From positions 1-35,935 of the forward strand of contig NZ_JAHRIB010000054.1 in NCBI RefSeq assembly GCF_019090165.1: 35,935 bases of DNA, in the 5' to 3' direction. The notes under the pieces were generated by a model. The model did no database searches, was not told where the DNA came from, and saw nothing but the letters and a program-made list of their open reading frames with translations. Below are positions 7,546 through 15,240 of the stretch, one piece after another; position 1 is the stretch's first letter; each line of letters starts with the position of its first letter. The translations under genes and the position numbers were made by a program. Source of the stretch: Streptomyces sp. BV286. GTDB taxonomy: Bacteria; Actinomycetota; Actinomycetes; Streptomycetales; Streptomycetaceae.

Positions 7546-7974
7546 AGTGATGCTGCGTGCATCGGCGTGCCACAACTACTCTCCGGAGTCGCCCAGCGAC
7601 GCCCGGGTGAGTGCGGAAGCGTTCATTCAAGGGCGGATCATGGCCGAATCACAGCGGATTCCAAGGTGATGGAGGAGAATTCGGAGAGAACCAGGGGGTT
7701 CACGCACGAATAGGGGGCATTGGGCCATCCGCCTCGGACGTACGCCCCAAGGGTGACGCGGCCGGGCCCCCCCACCGACACCCGCTCCGGCCTCGCCGGG
7801 CGGGATGACGGCAGGCACCGCGCGGCCCCCTCCGCCGCGCGGTACCACCCCGCGCAGCTTTGCTGACGCGAATTGCCTTGGTCTGAACTTACGCGACCCG
7901 AGAGGGGCGAATGAGCCAATCGGGATAACGATGTGGACACCCTGTGCGCATTCCCGGGATTTTTGGAGATCCCG
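7546..7974. other. Gap without genes; contains a C-loop hairpin at 7817-7843
   Basis: No convincing reading frame was found between the 6C-type RNA and the hxlR-type gene; frames here are short and arginine/proline-rich. One strong element is visible: ACCGCGCGGC (7817-7826) pairs perfectly with GCCGCGCGGT (7834-7843) around a C-rich 7-nt loop. A weaker hairpin, GGGAT...ATCCC at about 7956-7973, lies just past the hxlR-type stop and may end that transcript. Confidence 0.4.
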
Positions 7975-8358
7975 TCAGCCCGCCTGAGCGACCACCGATG
8001 ACTCTTTGCTCAGACCTGGGTGTTTACGGGAGATAATTTCCCTCATGTGCCGATCGCCCCATTCGCCCAGTGGCAGGAGAGCGGTGTTCAGCGCCTTGCC
8101 CAGCTCGGTGAGCGAGTACTCGACGCGCGGCGGCACCTCCCCGTACACCTCGCGGTGCACCACGCCGTCCGCCTCCAGTTCGCGCAGCTGCTGGCTGAGC
8201 ACCTTCTCGCTGACCCCCGCGACGTTCCGGCGCAGTTCCCCGAAGCGCTGGATCCCGCCATCGTGCAGCGCCCAGAGGATCATCGGCTTCCACTTGCCGC
8301 CCACGACGTCCACGGCCGCGTCCAGACCGCAGCTGTAGGGGCCCTTGCCCTTCGACAT
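7975..8358 (-). CDS. HxlR-family (MarR-like) transcriptional regulator
   Basis: Small dimeric winged-helix regulator of 127 residues. Typical HxlR features: an early cysteine (C10) in GPYSCGLDAAVDVVGGKWKPMIL, the FGELRRNVAGVSEKVLSQQLRELEADGVV recognition region, and a wing with EVPPRVEYSLTELGKAL. Such regulators often sense aldehydes, electrophiles or redox change through the cysteine. The second of two close ATGs (8358) is chosen because GGGAGGAG lies 6 nt upstream of it. It is divergent from the AlkZ-like gene, with 66 bp between starts, so it may control that gene and itself. Confidence 0.88.
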   Translation of the reverse strand: MSKGKGPYSCGLDAAVDVVGGKWKPMILWALHDGGIQRFGELRRNVAGVSEKVLSQQLRELEADGVVHREVYGEVPPRVEYSLTELGKALNTALLPLGEWGDRHMREIISRKHPGLSKESSVVAQAG

Positions 8359-8424
8359 GGTCATCTCCTCCCGAGACCGGGCAGCGGACAGGATCTGACC
8401 TATTTCGGGTCTACCGTCGCCGCC

Positions 8425-9576
8425 ATGACATCGAGGATCACATGGGACGAGGCGAGCGCGCGGCGCTACGGGCGACAACTGCTGCGCACACCGGCGCAGT
8501 CCGGCACATCCGTGGCCGAGGTCGTGTCCACCCTGCTGGCCACCCACGCGCAGGTCCTGTCGGCGGCCGAGCTCTCCGTGGCGCTGCGGCTCGACGGTTC
8601 GACCCGGCAGGACGTGCGGTCGGCGCTGTGGGACGACCGGAGCCTGGTGAAGACGTACGGCCCGCGGGGCACGGTCCATCTTCTGGCCGCCGCCGAACTC
8701 CCCTTCTGGAGCGCCGCGCTGACCGCCGTCCCCTCCGGTCCCGGGCCGGCGCCGGCCGACGTGCGGATGACGCCCGAGCAGGAGGAGCAGGTCGTCGCCG
8801 CGATCGGTGACGCGCTGGACGGGTGCGAGCTGACCATCGACGAGCTGAGCGAGGAGGTCGTGGCCCGCACCGGCCCCTGGGCCGGCGACCTCGTGATGGA
8901 GGCCTTCCAGGGCAAGTGGCCGCGCTGGCGCCAGGTGATGCACCGCGCGGGCCAGTCCGGCGCGCTGTGCTTCGCCCCCGACCGGGGCCGCAAGGCCGCC
9001 TACACCCGCCCGCCGCGCTTCGACCCGCTCCCCGCCGACCGGGCCCTCGCCGAGCTCGTACACCACTACCTGCGCGCGTACGGGCCCGCGACGCCGCAGC
9101 ACTTCGCCAAGTGGGCCGCGGCGCCCCGGGGTTGGGCCGGAGGCCTGTTCGCCTCGCTGGCCTCCTCGGGCGACATCGAGGAGGTCGACTTCGAAGGGGT
9201 GCCCGCCTGGGTGGTGGCGGGCGACACCGACTTCCCGGACGAGGCCGTACGGGGGGTGCGGCTTCTGCCCTACTTCGACGCGTACGCCATCGCCGCCCAG
9301 CCGAGGGAGCGGATGTTTCCCGGCGCCGCCTACGGGCGCGCCCTGGCGGGCGGGCAGGCGGGGAACTATCCGGTGCTGCTCGTCGACGGGGTCGTCGCGG
9401 GTGTCTGGCACCAGCGGCGCCGGGGCAAGCGGACGACGGTGACCGTGGAGCTGCTCGGGTCGCTGACCGGCGCGCAGGAGAAGGAGCTGGGCGAGCAGGT
9501 CGAGCGGGTGGGCGAGGTCCTGGAGGCGCTGCCGGAGCTGGTGGTGGGGAAGGTGACGACGGGGCCGCACGCCTGA
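8425..9576 (+). CDS. Winged-helix DNA-binding protein of the AlkZ/YcaQ (HTH_42) family
   Basis: Protein of 383 residues with the HTH_42 (PF06224) layout seen in AlkZ-type DNA glycosylases: an N-terminal block (RYGRQLLRTP...VVSTLLATHAQVLSAAELSVALRL), a DRSLVKTYGPRGTVHLL segment, then winged-helix repeats ending in VLLVDGVVAGVWHQRRRGKRTTV. H41-A42-Q43 occupies the place where the AlkZ group has its catalytic Q-x-Q motif. AlkZ-like proteins remove bulky alkylated bases, and some protect producers of genotoxic natural products, so a repair role is plausible but unproven. The ATG at 8425 has no strong ribosome site. It shares a 66-bp divergent promoter region with the HxlR regulator. Confidence 0.75.
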   Translation: MTSRITWDEASARRYGRQLLRTPAQSGTSVAEVVSTLLATHAQVLSAAELSVALRLDGSTRQDVRSALWDDRSLVKTYGPRGTVHLLAAAELPFWSAALTAVPSGPGPAPADVRMTPEQEEQVVAAIGDALDGCELTIDELSEEVVARTGPWAGDLVMEAFQGKWPRWRQVMHRAGQSGALCFAPDRGRKAAYTRPPRFDPLPADRALAELVHHYLRAYGPATPQHFAKWAAAPRGWAGGLFASLASSGDIEEVDFEGVPAWVVAGDTDFPDEAVRGVRLLPYFDAYAIAAQPRERMFPGAAYGRALAGGQAGNYPVLLVDGVVAGVWHQRRRGKRTTVTVELLGSLTGAQEKELGEQVERVGEVLEALPELVVGKVTTGPHA

Positions 9577-9582
9577 CCTCGC

Positions 9583-9597
9583 CGGGGCGCGGCCCCG
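9583..9597. terminator. Hairpin between convergent genes
   Basis: CGGGGC-GCG-GCCCCG lies in the 38-bp space between the convergent AlkZ-like and metal ATPase genes and could serve both strands. It has no T-run. Confidence 0.4.
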
Positions 9598-9614
9598 ATG
9601 CCGTCGCCGGGGCC

Positions 9615-11528
9615 TCATTCGCGCCAGGCGCTCTCCCTCAGCAGACGCAGGCCGTTGAGGCCGACCAGGATCGTGGAGCCCTCGTGGCCCGCGACGCCGA
9701 GGGGCAGCGGGAGATGGCCGGCCAGGTCCCAGATGACGAGGACGGTGATGAACACCCCGGCGAGGCACAGGTTCTGGACGACGAGACGCCGGGCGCGACG
9801 GGAGAGGGCGACCGCCTTCGGGATCGCCGTGAGGTCGTCGTGGACGAGTACGGCGTCCGCGGTCTCCAGGGCCAGGTCCGAGCCCGCCCGGCCCATCGCG
9901 ACACCGGTGTGGGCGGCGGCCAGGGCGGGCGCGTCGTTCACCCCGTCGCCGACGAAGAGCACCTGCCCGCCCAGGTCCCGTACGGCCTCGGCCTTCTCGT
10001 GTGGGAGCAGGCCTGCGCGTACGCCGTCGGAGGGGACGCCGGTCCGCCCGGCCACCGCGTGGGCGGCGCGGCGGTTGTCGCCGGTGAGGAGGACGGACGG
10101 CGCGGCGGTGAGGCGGCTCAGGGCGGCGACGGCCTCGGGGGCGCCCGGCCGGATCCGGTCGGCGAGGAGCAGCCAGCCGGCCCGCTCGCCGTCCACGCGC
10201 ACGACGACCGCGGTGCCGTCGGTGCCCGGGACCGCCTCCCCCTCGCCGAGCTGTTCGGGGGAGCCGACCTCCACCTTCCGCCCGCCCACGGTCGCGCTCA
10301 CTCCGCGTCCCGGCGCGGACCGGAAGTCGTACGCCTCCTCGCGCGGCAGGTCCCGGGCGGCCGCCACGATCGCGCGGGCGACGGGGTGCTCGCTGCGGTG
10401 CTCGGCGGAAGCGGCGAGCGAGAGCAACTCGTCGGCGGAGAAGCCGGGTTCCGGTACGGCCTCGGTGAGGTGGGGGGTGCCCTCGGTGAGCGTGCCGGTC
10501 TTGTCGTAGGCGATCCGGTCCGTCCGGCCGAGGCCCTCCATGACGACGGCCGACTTGATGAGCACGCCGTGGCGGCCCGCGTTGGCGATGGCCGACAGGA
10601 GCGGCGGCATCGTCGCCAGGACCACCGCGCACGGGGAGGCGACGATCATGAAGGTCATGGCCCGCAGCAGCGCCCCGGTGAGTTCGGCGCCGAAGGCGAG
10701 CGGGACGACGAAGACGAGGACGGTCGCGGCCACCATGCCGAGCGCGTAGCGGTGTTCGATCCTCTCGACGAAGAGCTGCGTCGGGGCCTTCGTGCGGGAC
10801 GCCTCCTCGACGAGGGCGACGACGCGGGCGATGACCGTGTCGGACGGGTCGCGCTCGACACGGACGCGCAGGGCGCCGGTCCCGTTGAGCGTGCCGGCGA
10901 AGACCTCGTCGCCGGGTTCCTTCGGTACGGGGAGGGGTTCGCCGGTGATGGTCGCCTGGTCGATGTCGCTCGCGCCGTCGAGGACGCGGCCGTCGGCGCC
11001 GACGCGCTCCCCCGGGCGCACCAGCACGACGTCCCCGACGGCGAGCCGGGCGGCCTCGACCGTTTCCTCCACGCCGGTGTCGGGGTGCAGACGGGTGGCC
11101 GCCGGGGGTGCCAGACCGAGGAGGCCGCGGACGCTGTCCTCGGTGCGGGCGGTGGCCAGGGCCTCCACCGCGCCCGAGGTGGCGAAGATGACGATGAGCA
11201 GCGCACCGTCCATGACCTGGCCGATCGAGGCTGCGCCGAGCGCCGCGACGATCATCAGCAGGTCGACGTCGAGGGTCTTCGCGCGCAGCGCCCTGAGCCC
11301 TTCGAGGGCGGGCTCCCAGCCGCCGGCCAGGTAGGCGGCGGCGTACAGGGGGCCCCACAACCAGGCGGACGCGCCGAGCAGTTGGAGCGGCAGCGCGAGC
11401 AGGAAGGCGGCCGTGGCGGCGGCGGCCCAGCGGGCTTCGGGAAGGGCGAGCAGACGCGTGCGGACGGGCCGCACGCGCACGGGAGCGGGAGCGGACAGGG
11501 CTGTGGGGGTGGATGTCGGGGCGGACAT
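9615..11528 (-). CDS. P1B-4 type metal efflux ATPase (CtpJ/CtpD-like)
   Basis: Heavy-metal P-type ATPase, 637 residues from ATG 11528 (in-frame ATGs at 11540 and 11552 are possible). Visible motifs: ITGEP (195), SPC in the sixth membrane helix (298-300), DKTGT phosphorylation site (342-346), SEHP (to 382), GDGVND (527-532) and HEGST in the last helix (615-619). SPC plus HEG(S/G)T and no N-terminal metal-binding domain define the P1B-4 group, which exports cobalt, nickel or ferrous iron, unlike the CPC copper pumps. It is divergent from an NmtR-type Ni/Co sensor with a dyad operator between them, the same pairing as nmtR-ctpJ of M. tuberculosis. The upstream region offers no clear ribosome site. 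Confidence 0.92.
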   Translation of the reverse strand: MSAPTSTPTALSAPAPVRVRPVRTRLLALPEARWAAAATAAFLLALPLQLLGASAWLWGPLYAAAYLAGGWEPALEGLRALRAKTLDVDLLMIVAALGAASIGQVMDGALLIVIFATSGAVEALATARTEDSVRGLLGLAPPAATRLHPDTGVEETVEAARLAVGDVVLVRPGERVGADGRVLDGASDIDQATITGEPLPVPKEPGDEVFAGTLNGTGALRVRVERDPSDTVIARVVALVEEASRTKAPTQLFVERIEHRYALGMVAATVLVFVVPLAFGAELTGALLRAMTFMIVASPCAVVLATMPPLLSAIANAGRHGVLIKSAVVMEGLGRTDRIAYDKTGTLTEGTPHLTEAVPEPGFSADELLSLAASAEHRSEHPVARAIVAAARDLPREEAYDFRSAPGRGVSATVGGRKVEVGSPEQLGEGEAVPGTDGTAVVVRVDGERAGWLLLADRIRPGAPEAVAALSRLTAAPSVLLTGDNRRAAHAVAGRTGVPSDGVRAGLLPHEKAEAVRDLGGQVLFVGDGVNDAPALAAAHTGVAMGRAGSDLALETADAVLVHDDLTAIPKAVALSRRARRLVVQNLCLAGVFITVLVIWDLAGHLPLPLGVAGHEGSTILVGLNGLRLLRESAWRE

Positions 11529-11550
11529 GCGCGCCACCATACAGGAACAC

Positions 11551-11566
11551 ATGAATAGGTCTTCAT
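11551..11566. promoter_or_regulatory. Candidate NmtR operator (ATGAA-6-TTCAT)
   Basis: A perfect 5-bp inverted repeat with a 6-bp spacer lies between the divergent ATPase and nmtR-type genes. ArsR/SmtB metal sensors bind AT-rich dyads of this form near the start of the pump gene. It overlaps the furthest upstream possible ATPase start (11552). Confidence 0.65.
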
Positions 11567-11608
11567 TCGTTCCGATGCGTGGCGGGGTCGTCTCGCTACG
11601 ATGACGGC

Positions 11609-11974
11609 ATGGGCCATGGAGTCGATGCGAAGAGCAGCACCCGCGACCGTCTGGACGCCGTCGGCGCCGCGGACGTCGCCGCGACGCTCCAGGCTCTGGC
11701 CACGCCCTCCCGGCTGCGCATCCTGGCGCGCCTGCGGGAGGGCCCGTGCGCGGTCGGCGAGCTCGCCGAGGCGGCGGACCTGGAGCAGTCGGCGTGCTCG
11801 CACCAGCTGCGGCTGCTGCGGAATCTGGGGCTCGTCACGGGCGAGCGGCGCGGTCGGTCGATCGTCTACGCGCTGTACGACCACCATGTGGCCGAGCTGC
11901 TGGAGCAGGCGCTGCACCATGTGGAGCACCTGCGGCTGGGGTTGCGGGACGAGACCTTGCGGGACGAGGCGTGA
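11609..11974 (+). CDS. nmtR: ArsR/SmtB metal sensor, NmtR type (nickel/cobalt)
   Basis: Repressor of 121 residues. The N-terminus MGHGV and the ligands D91, H93, H104 and H107 match M. tuberculosis NmtR position for position, which senses Ni(II) and Co(II) through these alpha-5 residues plus the N-terminal Gly2-His3. The DNA-binding region is CAVGELAEAADLEQSACSHQLRLLRNLGL. The start at 11609 is fixed by this N-terminus; TACGAT at 11597-11602 could be a -10 box for a leaderless transcript. It sits divergent from a P1B-4 pump, and metal binding is predicted to release the operator at 11551-11566 and allow efflux. Confidence 0.93.
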   Translation: MGHGVDAKSSTRDRLDAVGAADVAATLQALATPSRLRILARLREGPCAVGELAEAADLEQSACSHQLRLLRNLGLVTGERRGRSIVYALYDHHVAELLEQALHHVEHLRLGLRDETLRDEA

Positions 11975-12074
11975 CCCGGCTGCGGGGCGAGGGGTAACCC
12001 GGCTGCGGGACGAGGGGTTTTAACCCGGCTGCGGGACGAGGCGCAGGGGCCGCGCGGCGGGGCTGCGGGACGCG
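11942..12074 (+). repeat. Short direct repeats (c/t)TGCGGGACGAG running off the nmtR end
   Basis: Six copies or near-copies of a 12-bp unit begin at 11942, 11957, 11980, 12003, 12029 and 12063. Three of them (11980, 12003, 12029) sit in a larger ACCCGGCTGCGG(G/A) unit of 23-26 bp. The first two are codons of the NmtR C-terminus (LRDETLRDE), and the rest fill the gap before the convergent methyltransferase stop. This looks like local slippage duplication. Confidence 0.75.
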
Positions 12075-12083
12075 ACGTACGGG

Positions 12084-12857
12084 TTACGCGTCCGGGCGGC
12101 GGGCCTCGAAGAGGTGGCGGGAACTGTGGGCCACGAACGGGCCCTCGGCCGCGATCCGCTCGTGCAGGCTCAGCAGTTGGGGGCGGTACCGGTCGACGGT
12201 GAAGTCGGGCACCATCCACACCACCTTCCGCAGGAAGTGCACGACGGCCCCGATGTCGTGGAACTCCATCCGCAGCCGTTCCGCGCGCAGGTCGACGACG
12301 TCGAGGCCGGCCGCCTCGGCACCGGCCCGCTCGCGGTCCGGGTGGCGGGCGCCGCGCTGCGCCTCGGGCTGCGGACCGAGGAAGTACTCGACCACCTCGT
12401 AGGCGCTGGCGGGACCCACGTGCTGGGCGAAGTACGTGCCACCCGGCCTCAGGACGCGGGCGATCTCCGTCCAGTGCGCCGTCACCGGATGCCTGCTCAC
12501 GACGAGGTCGAAGGCCGCGTCTCCGAACGGCAGCGGGGCGTCCTCGGCGGAGGCGACGACGACCGCGCCCCGGGGGTGGAGCAGGGCGGTGGCCTTGGCG
12601 ACGTTCGGCGGCCAGCCCTCGGTGGCGACGGTGAGCCTCGGCAACTCCCGTGCGGATGCCAGGACTTCACCACCGCCGGTCTGGATGTCCAGCGCGGCCC
12701 CGGCCTCGGCCAGGCGCTCCGCCATGGCCCGCGCATACCCCCAGGACGGGCGCTCCTCGGTGGCCCGGCCCTCGAACCACGAGAAGTCCCACCCTTCCGT
12801 GGGCGCGGCCTCGGCCTCGGCGACGAGTTCCTGGAAGGTGCGGGTGGACGGGCTCAT
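12084..12857 (-). CDS. SAM-dependent class I methyltransferase
   Basis: Protein of 257 residues with a Rossmann methyltransferase core: motif I LDIQTGGGE (56-64), VASAEDAPLPFGDAAFDLVVSRHPVTAHWTEIARVLRPGGTYFAQHVG covering motifs II-IV. The C-terminal part has EFHDIGAVVHFLRKVVWMVPDF, found in small-molecule methyltransferases of the UbiE/TehB type. The substrate cannot be predicted. The ATG at 12857 begins MSPSTRTFQEL; no clear ribosome site is seen, and the longer frame back to 12956 looks non-coding. It converges on nmtR across a repeat-filled 109-bp gap. Confidence 0.85.
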   Translation of the reverse strand: MSPSTRTFQELVAEAEAAPTEGWDFSWFEGRATEERPSWGYARAMAERLAEAGAALDIQTGGGEVLASARELPRLTVATEGWPPNVAKATALLHPRGAVVVASAEDAPLPFGDAAFDLVVSRHPVTAHWTEIARVLRPGGTYFAQHVGPASAYEVVEYFLGPQPEAQRGARHPDRERAGAEAAGLDVVDLRAERLRMEFHDIGAVVHFLRKVVWMVPDFTVDRYRPQLLSLHERIAAEGPFVAHSSRHLFEARRPDA

Positions 12858-13000
12858 GGGGCGATGGTGGCAGGCGGGGCCCGGGCAGGGCGACCCGATT
12901 TCCCGGGCCGCCTCCCCTGCCCCGCGCCCTGCCGGATCCCCTGCGGCTCCCTTCACGGCGCCCTGCGGACGGTGTCGGTGAGGGCTGTTAGGTTCGCGGG

Positions 13001-13522
13001 ATGACCACTCCTGGGGATGGAATGCCGTACGCCGGCGGCGAGAAGGAAAGTCTGCACGCGAGCCTGGACCGCCATCGGGACGCGGTTCTCTGGAAGCTGG
13101 AAGGGCTGGACGACGAGCAGTTGCGCCGGCCCATGACCCCGTCCGGCACGAATCTGCTGGGGCTGGTGAAGCACCTCGGGTCGGTCGAGTACGGCTGGTT
13201 CTGTACGACGTTCGGCCGCGAGGTGGAGCCGCTGTGGTTCGACCCGTACACGGACGAGGACATGTCGGTCGGCCCCGGCGAGACGACGGCGCAGATCGTC
13301 GACTTCTACGGCCGGGCCCGGGCGGCGGCCGACCGTGTGATCACCGAGCTGCCGCTGGACGCGCTGGGCAAGGCCCCGTGGCGCGACCACGAGGTGTCGC
13401 TGCGGTGGGTCCTCATCCACGTGATCGAGGACACGGTGCGGCACGCGGGTCACATGGACATCGTGCGGGAGCTGATCGACGGGGGGACCGGGGCGTACCG
13501 CCCGCCGTCGGGCGGTTCCTAG
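13001..13522 (+). CDS. DinB family protein (DUF664, mycothiol-transferase-like)
   Basis: Four-helix-bundle protein of 173 residues. Motifs LLGLVKHLGSVEYGWF (H58) and HVIEDTVRHAGHMDIVRELIDGG (H148, H151) supply the metal-site histidines of the DinB superfamily. The ending GGTGAYRPPSGG is common in actinobacterial DUF664 proteins, some of which are mycothiol-dependent detoxifying enzymes; the substrate here is unknown. TAGGTT at 12989-12994 ends 6 nt before the ATG with no ribosome site, suggesting a leaderless transcript. Confidence 0.87.
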   Translation: MTTPGDGMPYAGGEKESLHASLDRHRDAVLWKLEGLDDEQLRRPMTPSGTNLLGLVKHLGSVEYGWFCTTFGREVEPLWFDPYTDEDMSVGPGETTAQIVDFYGRARAAADRVITELPLDALGKAPWRDHEVSLRWVLIHVIEDTVRHAGHMDIVRELIDGGTGAYRPPSGGS

Positions 13523-13585
13523 ACCGGGCGTCGTCGAGTGCGGCCGGTCCGGCGCAGGGCACCGGACACTGGGCGCTGGGCACCA

Positions 13586-13612
13586 GCAGCCGACGCGAGC
13601 GCTGTCGGCTGC
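13586..13612. terminator. Hairpin between convergent DinB and LLM genes
   Basis: GCAGCCGAC pairs with GTCGGCTGC around a 9-nt loop in the 120-bp gap between convergent stops. It may end both transcripts; there is no T-run. Confidence 0.45.
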
Positions 13613-13642
13613 CGGGCCACGGGCCCATGAGTGGCACGGGGC

Positions 13643-14515
13643 TCAGGGGACGAGAGGGCGTACCTTCTCGGCCGCGAAGCGGACGAAGCCCTCGGGGTCC
13701 GGTTCGTCGGCGGTGGGCTGGAGGATCACGGTGTCGGCGCCGGCGTCCGCGAGGCGCTGTACGGCCTTGGCGACAGTGTCGGCGTCCCCGGCGACTCCGA
13801 GATCCGGGACCGACGCCACGCCTTCGGTCTCCTGCTCTGCGCGCAGGCGGGCGACGGCGTCCGGGCCGGTGGCGGTGAGGAGGTAGACGACCACCTGGTG
13901 CGCCTCGGTGCGGGACGCCGACTCGCGCCCCTGGTCGATGAGTCGGCGGGCCTTGCGCACCCCCTCCGGGGAGGTGTTCGCGGTGAGGACCGTCCCGTCC
14001 GCGGCCTCGCCGGAGAGCTTGAGCGAGCGCGGTCCGGTGGCTCCGGCGAGGATCCGCACCGGCGCCGGAGGCGGCCAGTCGAGAGCCACGTCGTCGAGTT
14101 TCACGTACCGGCCGGCCGTGGTGACGCGCTCGCCGCGCAGCAGTGCGCGCAGCGCCACGAGGTACTCGCGCAGCAGGGTCACGGGCGACTCGGCCCGCGC
14201 GCCGACCTGCCCCATCCAGTCCTGTACGCCGTGGCCCACCGCCAGGACGGCCCGGCCGGGGAAGAGCCGGTCCAGGGTGGCGGTCTCCATGGCGGTCACG
14301 GCGACGTTGCGCAACGGCACGGGGAGCAGGCCGACTCCGACGCGCAGCCGTTCCGTCCACGCGAGGGCCGCCGCCGCCGTCGAGATGCCTCCCTCCAGGA
14401 AACAGTCCTCCCAGAGCCAGAGCTCCTCCAGCCCCGCGTCGTCCGCTGCGCGGGCCACGGCTCGTAGGCGCTCCGGGGGCAGTTGAGGCCGGAATACAGC
14501 ACCGAGTGCAGTCAT
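13643..14515 (-). CDS. LLM class (F420-dependent type) oxidoreductase
   Basis: Luciferase-like monooxygenase fold protein of 290 residues. Typical features: RAVARAADDAGLEELWLWED near the N-terminus, TERLRVGVGLLPVPLRNVAVTAMETATLDRLFPGRAVLAVGHGVQDWMGQVGA, a RILAGATGPRSLKLSGEAADGTVL block and AGADTVILQP near the end. In actinobacteria this branch mostly uses coenzyme F420, but flavin use cannot be excluded by eye. The substrate is unknown. The start at 14515 has GGAAG upstream. The adjacent short GntR gene lies in the same direction, 59 bp upstream of the start. Confidence 0.87.
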   Translation of the reverse strand: MTALGAVFRPQLPPERLRAVARAADDAGLEELWLWEDCFLEGGISTAAAALAWTERLRVGVGLLPVPLRNVAVTAMETATLDRLFPGRAVLAVGHGVQDWMGQVGARAESPVTLLREYLVALRALLRGERVTTAGRYVKLDDVALDWPPPAPVRILAGATGPRSLKLSGEAADGTVLTANTSPEGVRKARRLIDQGRESASRTEAHQVVVYLLTATGPDAVARLRAEQETEGVASVPDLGVAGDADTVAKAVQRLADAGADTVILQPTADEPDPEGFVRFAAEKVRPLVP

Positions 14516-14574
14516 GCGGTCTTCCTACCCGGAGGGTGGGCGGGGGACAACTCGTTTGCGCGGAGCGGGCGTGA

Positions 14575-14859
14575 TCAGGCCGAGTCGGGGGCTTTCGGCG
14601 TCGGCAGCGGATCTGCGACGAAGGTGCCCTTGCCGTGCACGGTGACGATGAGTTCGCGCTCACGGAGTACCTGGGCGGCGCGTCGCACCGTCAGGTACGC
14701 GACCCCGTACTCGGTCGCGAGGTCGCGCTCCGGTGCCAGCCGAGCGCCCGGGCGTAGCTCCCCCGCCGCGATACGCGCGGCGATGTGGTCGGCGATGGCG
14801 ACGTACACAAGTTGCGGCCCTTGCGGGTCAAAGTCCGGAATCTTGTTCTGGTCACTCAT
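14575..14859 (-). CDS. Short GntR-family regulator (DNA-binding domain only)
   Basis: A 94-residue protein with a complete GntR winged helix (IADHIAARIAAGELRPGARLAPERDLATEYGVAYLTVRRAAQVLRERELIVTVHGKGTFV) but no effector-binding domain. Short forms of this kind occur with Streptomyces integrative elements (KorSA-like) and in small accessory clusters. It is divergent from two small coupled genes, with a palindrome between them, so local autoregulation is likely. The ATG at 14859 gives MSDQNKIPDFD. Confidence 0.86.
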   Translation of the reverse strand: MSDQNKIPDFDPQGPQLVYVAIADHIAARIAAGELRPGARLAPERDLATEYGVAYLTVRRAAQVLRERELIVTVHGKGTFVADPLPTPKAPDSA

Positions 14860-14901
14860 AGAGCCACCGTAAGCACGCCCAACCTTCAGTAACCGTCAGT
14901 G

Positions 14902-14915
14902 AGCTATACATAGCT
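14902..14915. promoter_or_regulatory. Candidate GntR operator AGCTA-TACA-TAGCT
   Basis: Palindrome in the 147-bp region between the short GntR gene and the divergent small-gene pair. It includes a TATACAT stretch that could serve as a -10 element. Its position suggests control of both directions. Confidence 0.45.
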
Positions 14916-15006
14916 TCACCAAGCTTGTACCGTCGGGACGCAAGAGACCCCGGCGACGGAGGCAACCGTCCCGGGGCATGGTCGACGCTGCACTAGGAGC
15001 GCCAAC

Positions 15007-15240
15007 GTGCTGGACCTTACCCTTCGTCTCCTCGCCCGGGTGCTGAGCTGCTGCACCCCACGCCCCCGGGGCCGTCACCGGCTGGGCGCAGTGCCGCCGC
15101 TGCGGTTCGTCCCGCTCCCACCGCCCCGCTTCGCGGACGGCCGGCTCCAGCGTGAGCGCCGCCGGGCCGCCTACCTCGCGACCCTCGGCATCGATGTGGG
15201 CCCGGCCCGTATCCACGGCGTACGCGTGGCATCCCGATGA
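15007..15240 (+). CDS. Small arginine-rich protein of unknown function
   Basis: A 77-residue basic protein starting at GTG 15007 with AGGAG at 14996-15000. It has a short hydrophobic N-terminus (MLDLTLRLLARVL) with two adjacent cysteines, a proline-rich middle and a C-terminal QRERRRAAYLATLGIDVGPARIHGVRV segment. I do not recognise a family. Its stop overlaps the next start as ATGA, so the two are translationally coupled. Good ribosome site and coupling support it as a real gene. Confidence 0.62.
   Translation: MLDLTLRLLARVLSCCTPRPRGRHRLGAVPPLRFVPLPPPRFADGRLQRERRRAAYLATLGIDVGPARIHGVRVASR

Noticed and set aside
7546..7974. tRNA or protein gene in the gap before the hxlR-type gene
   Set aside because: No cloverleaf-compatible arms with a T-psi-C motif and no frame with a ribosome site and plausible composition were found by reading both strands.
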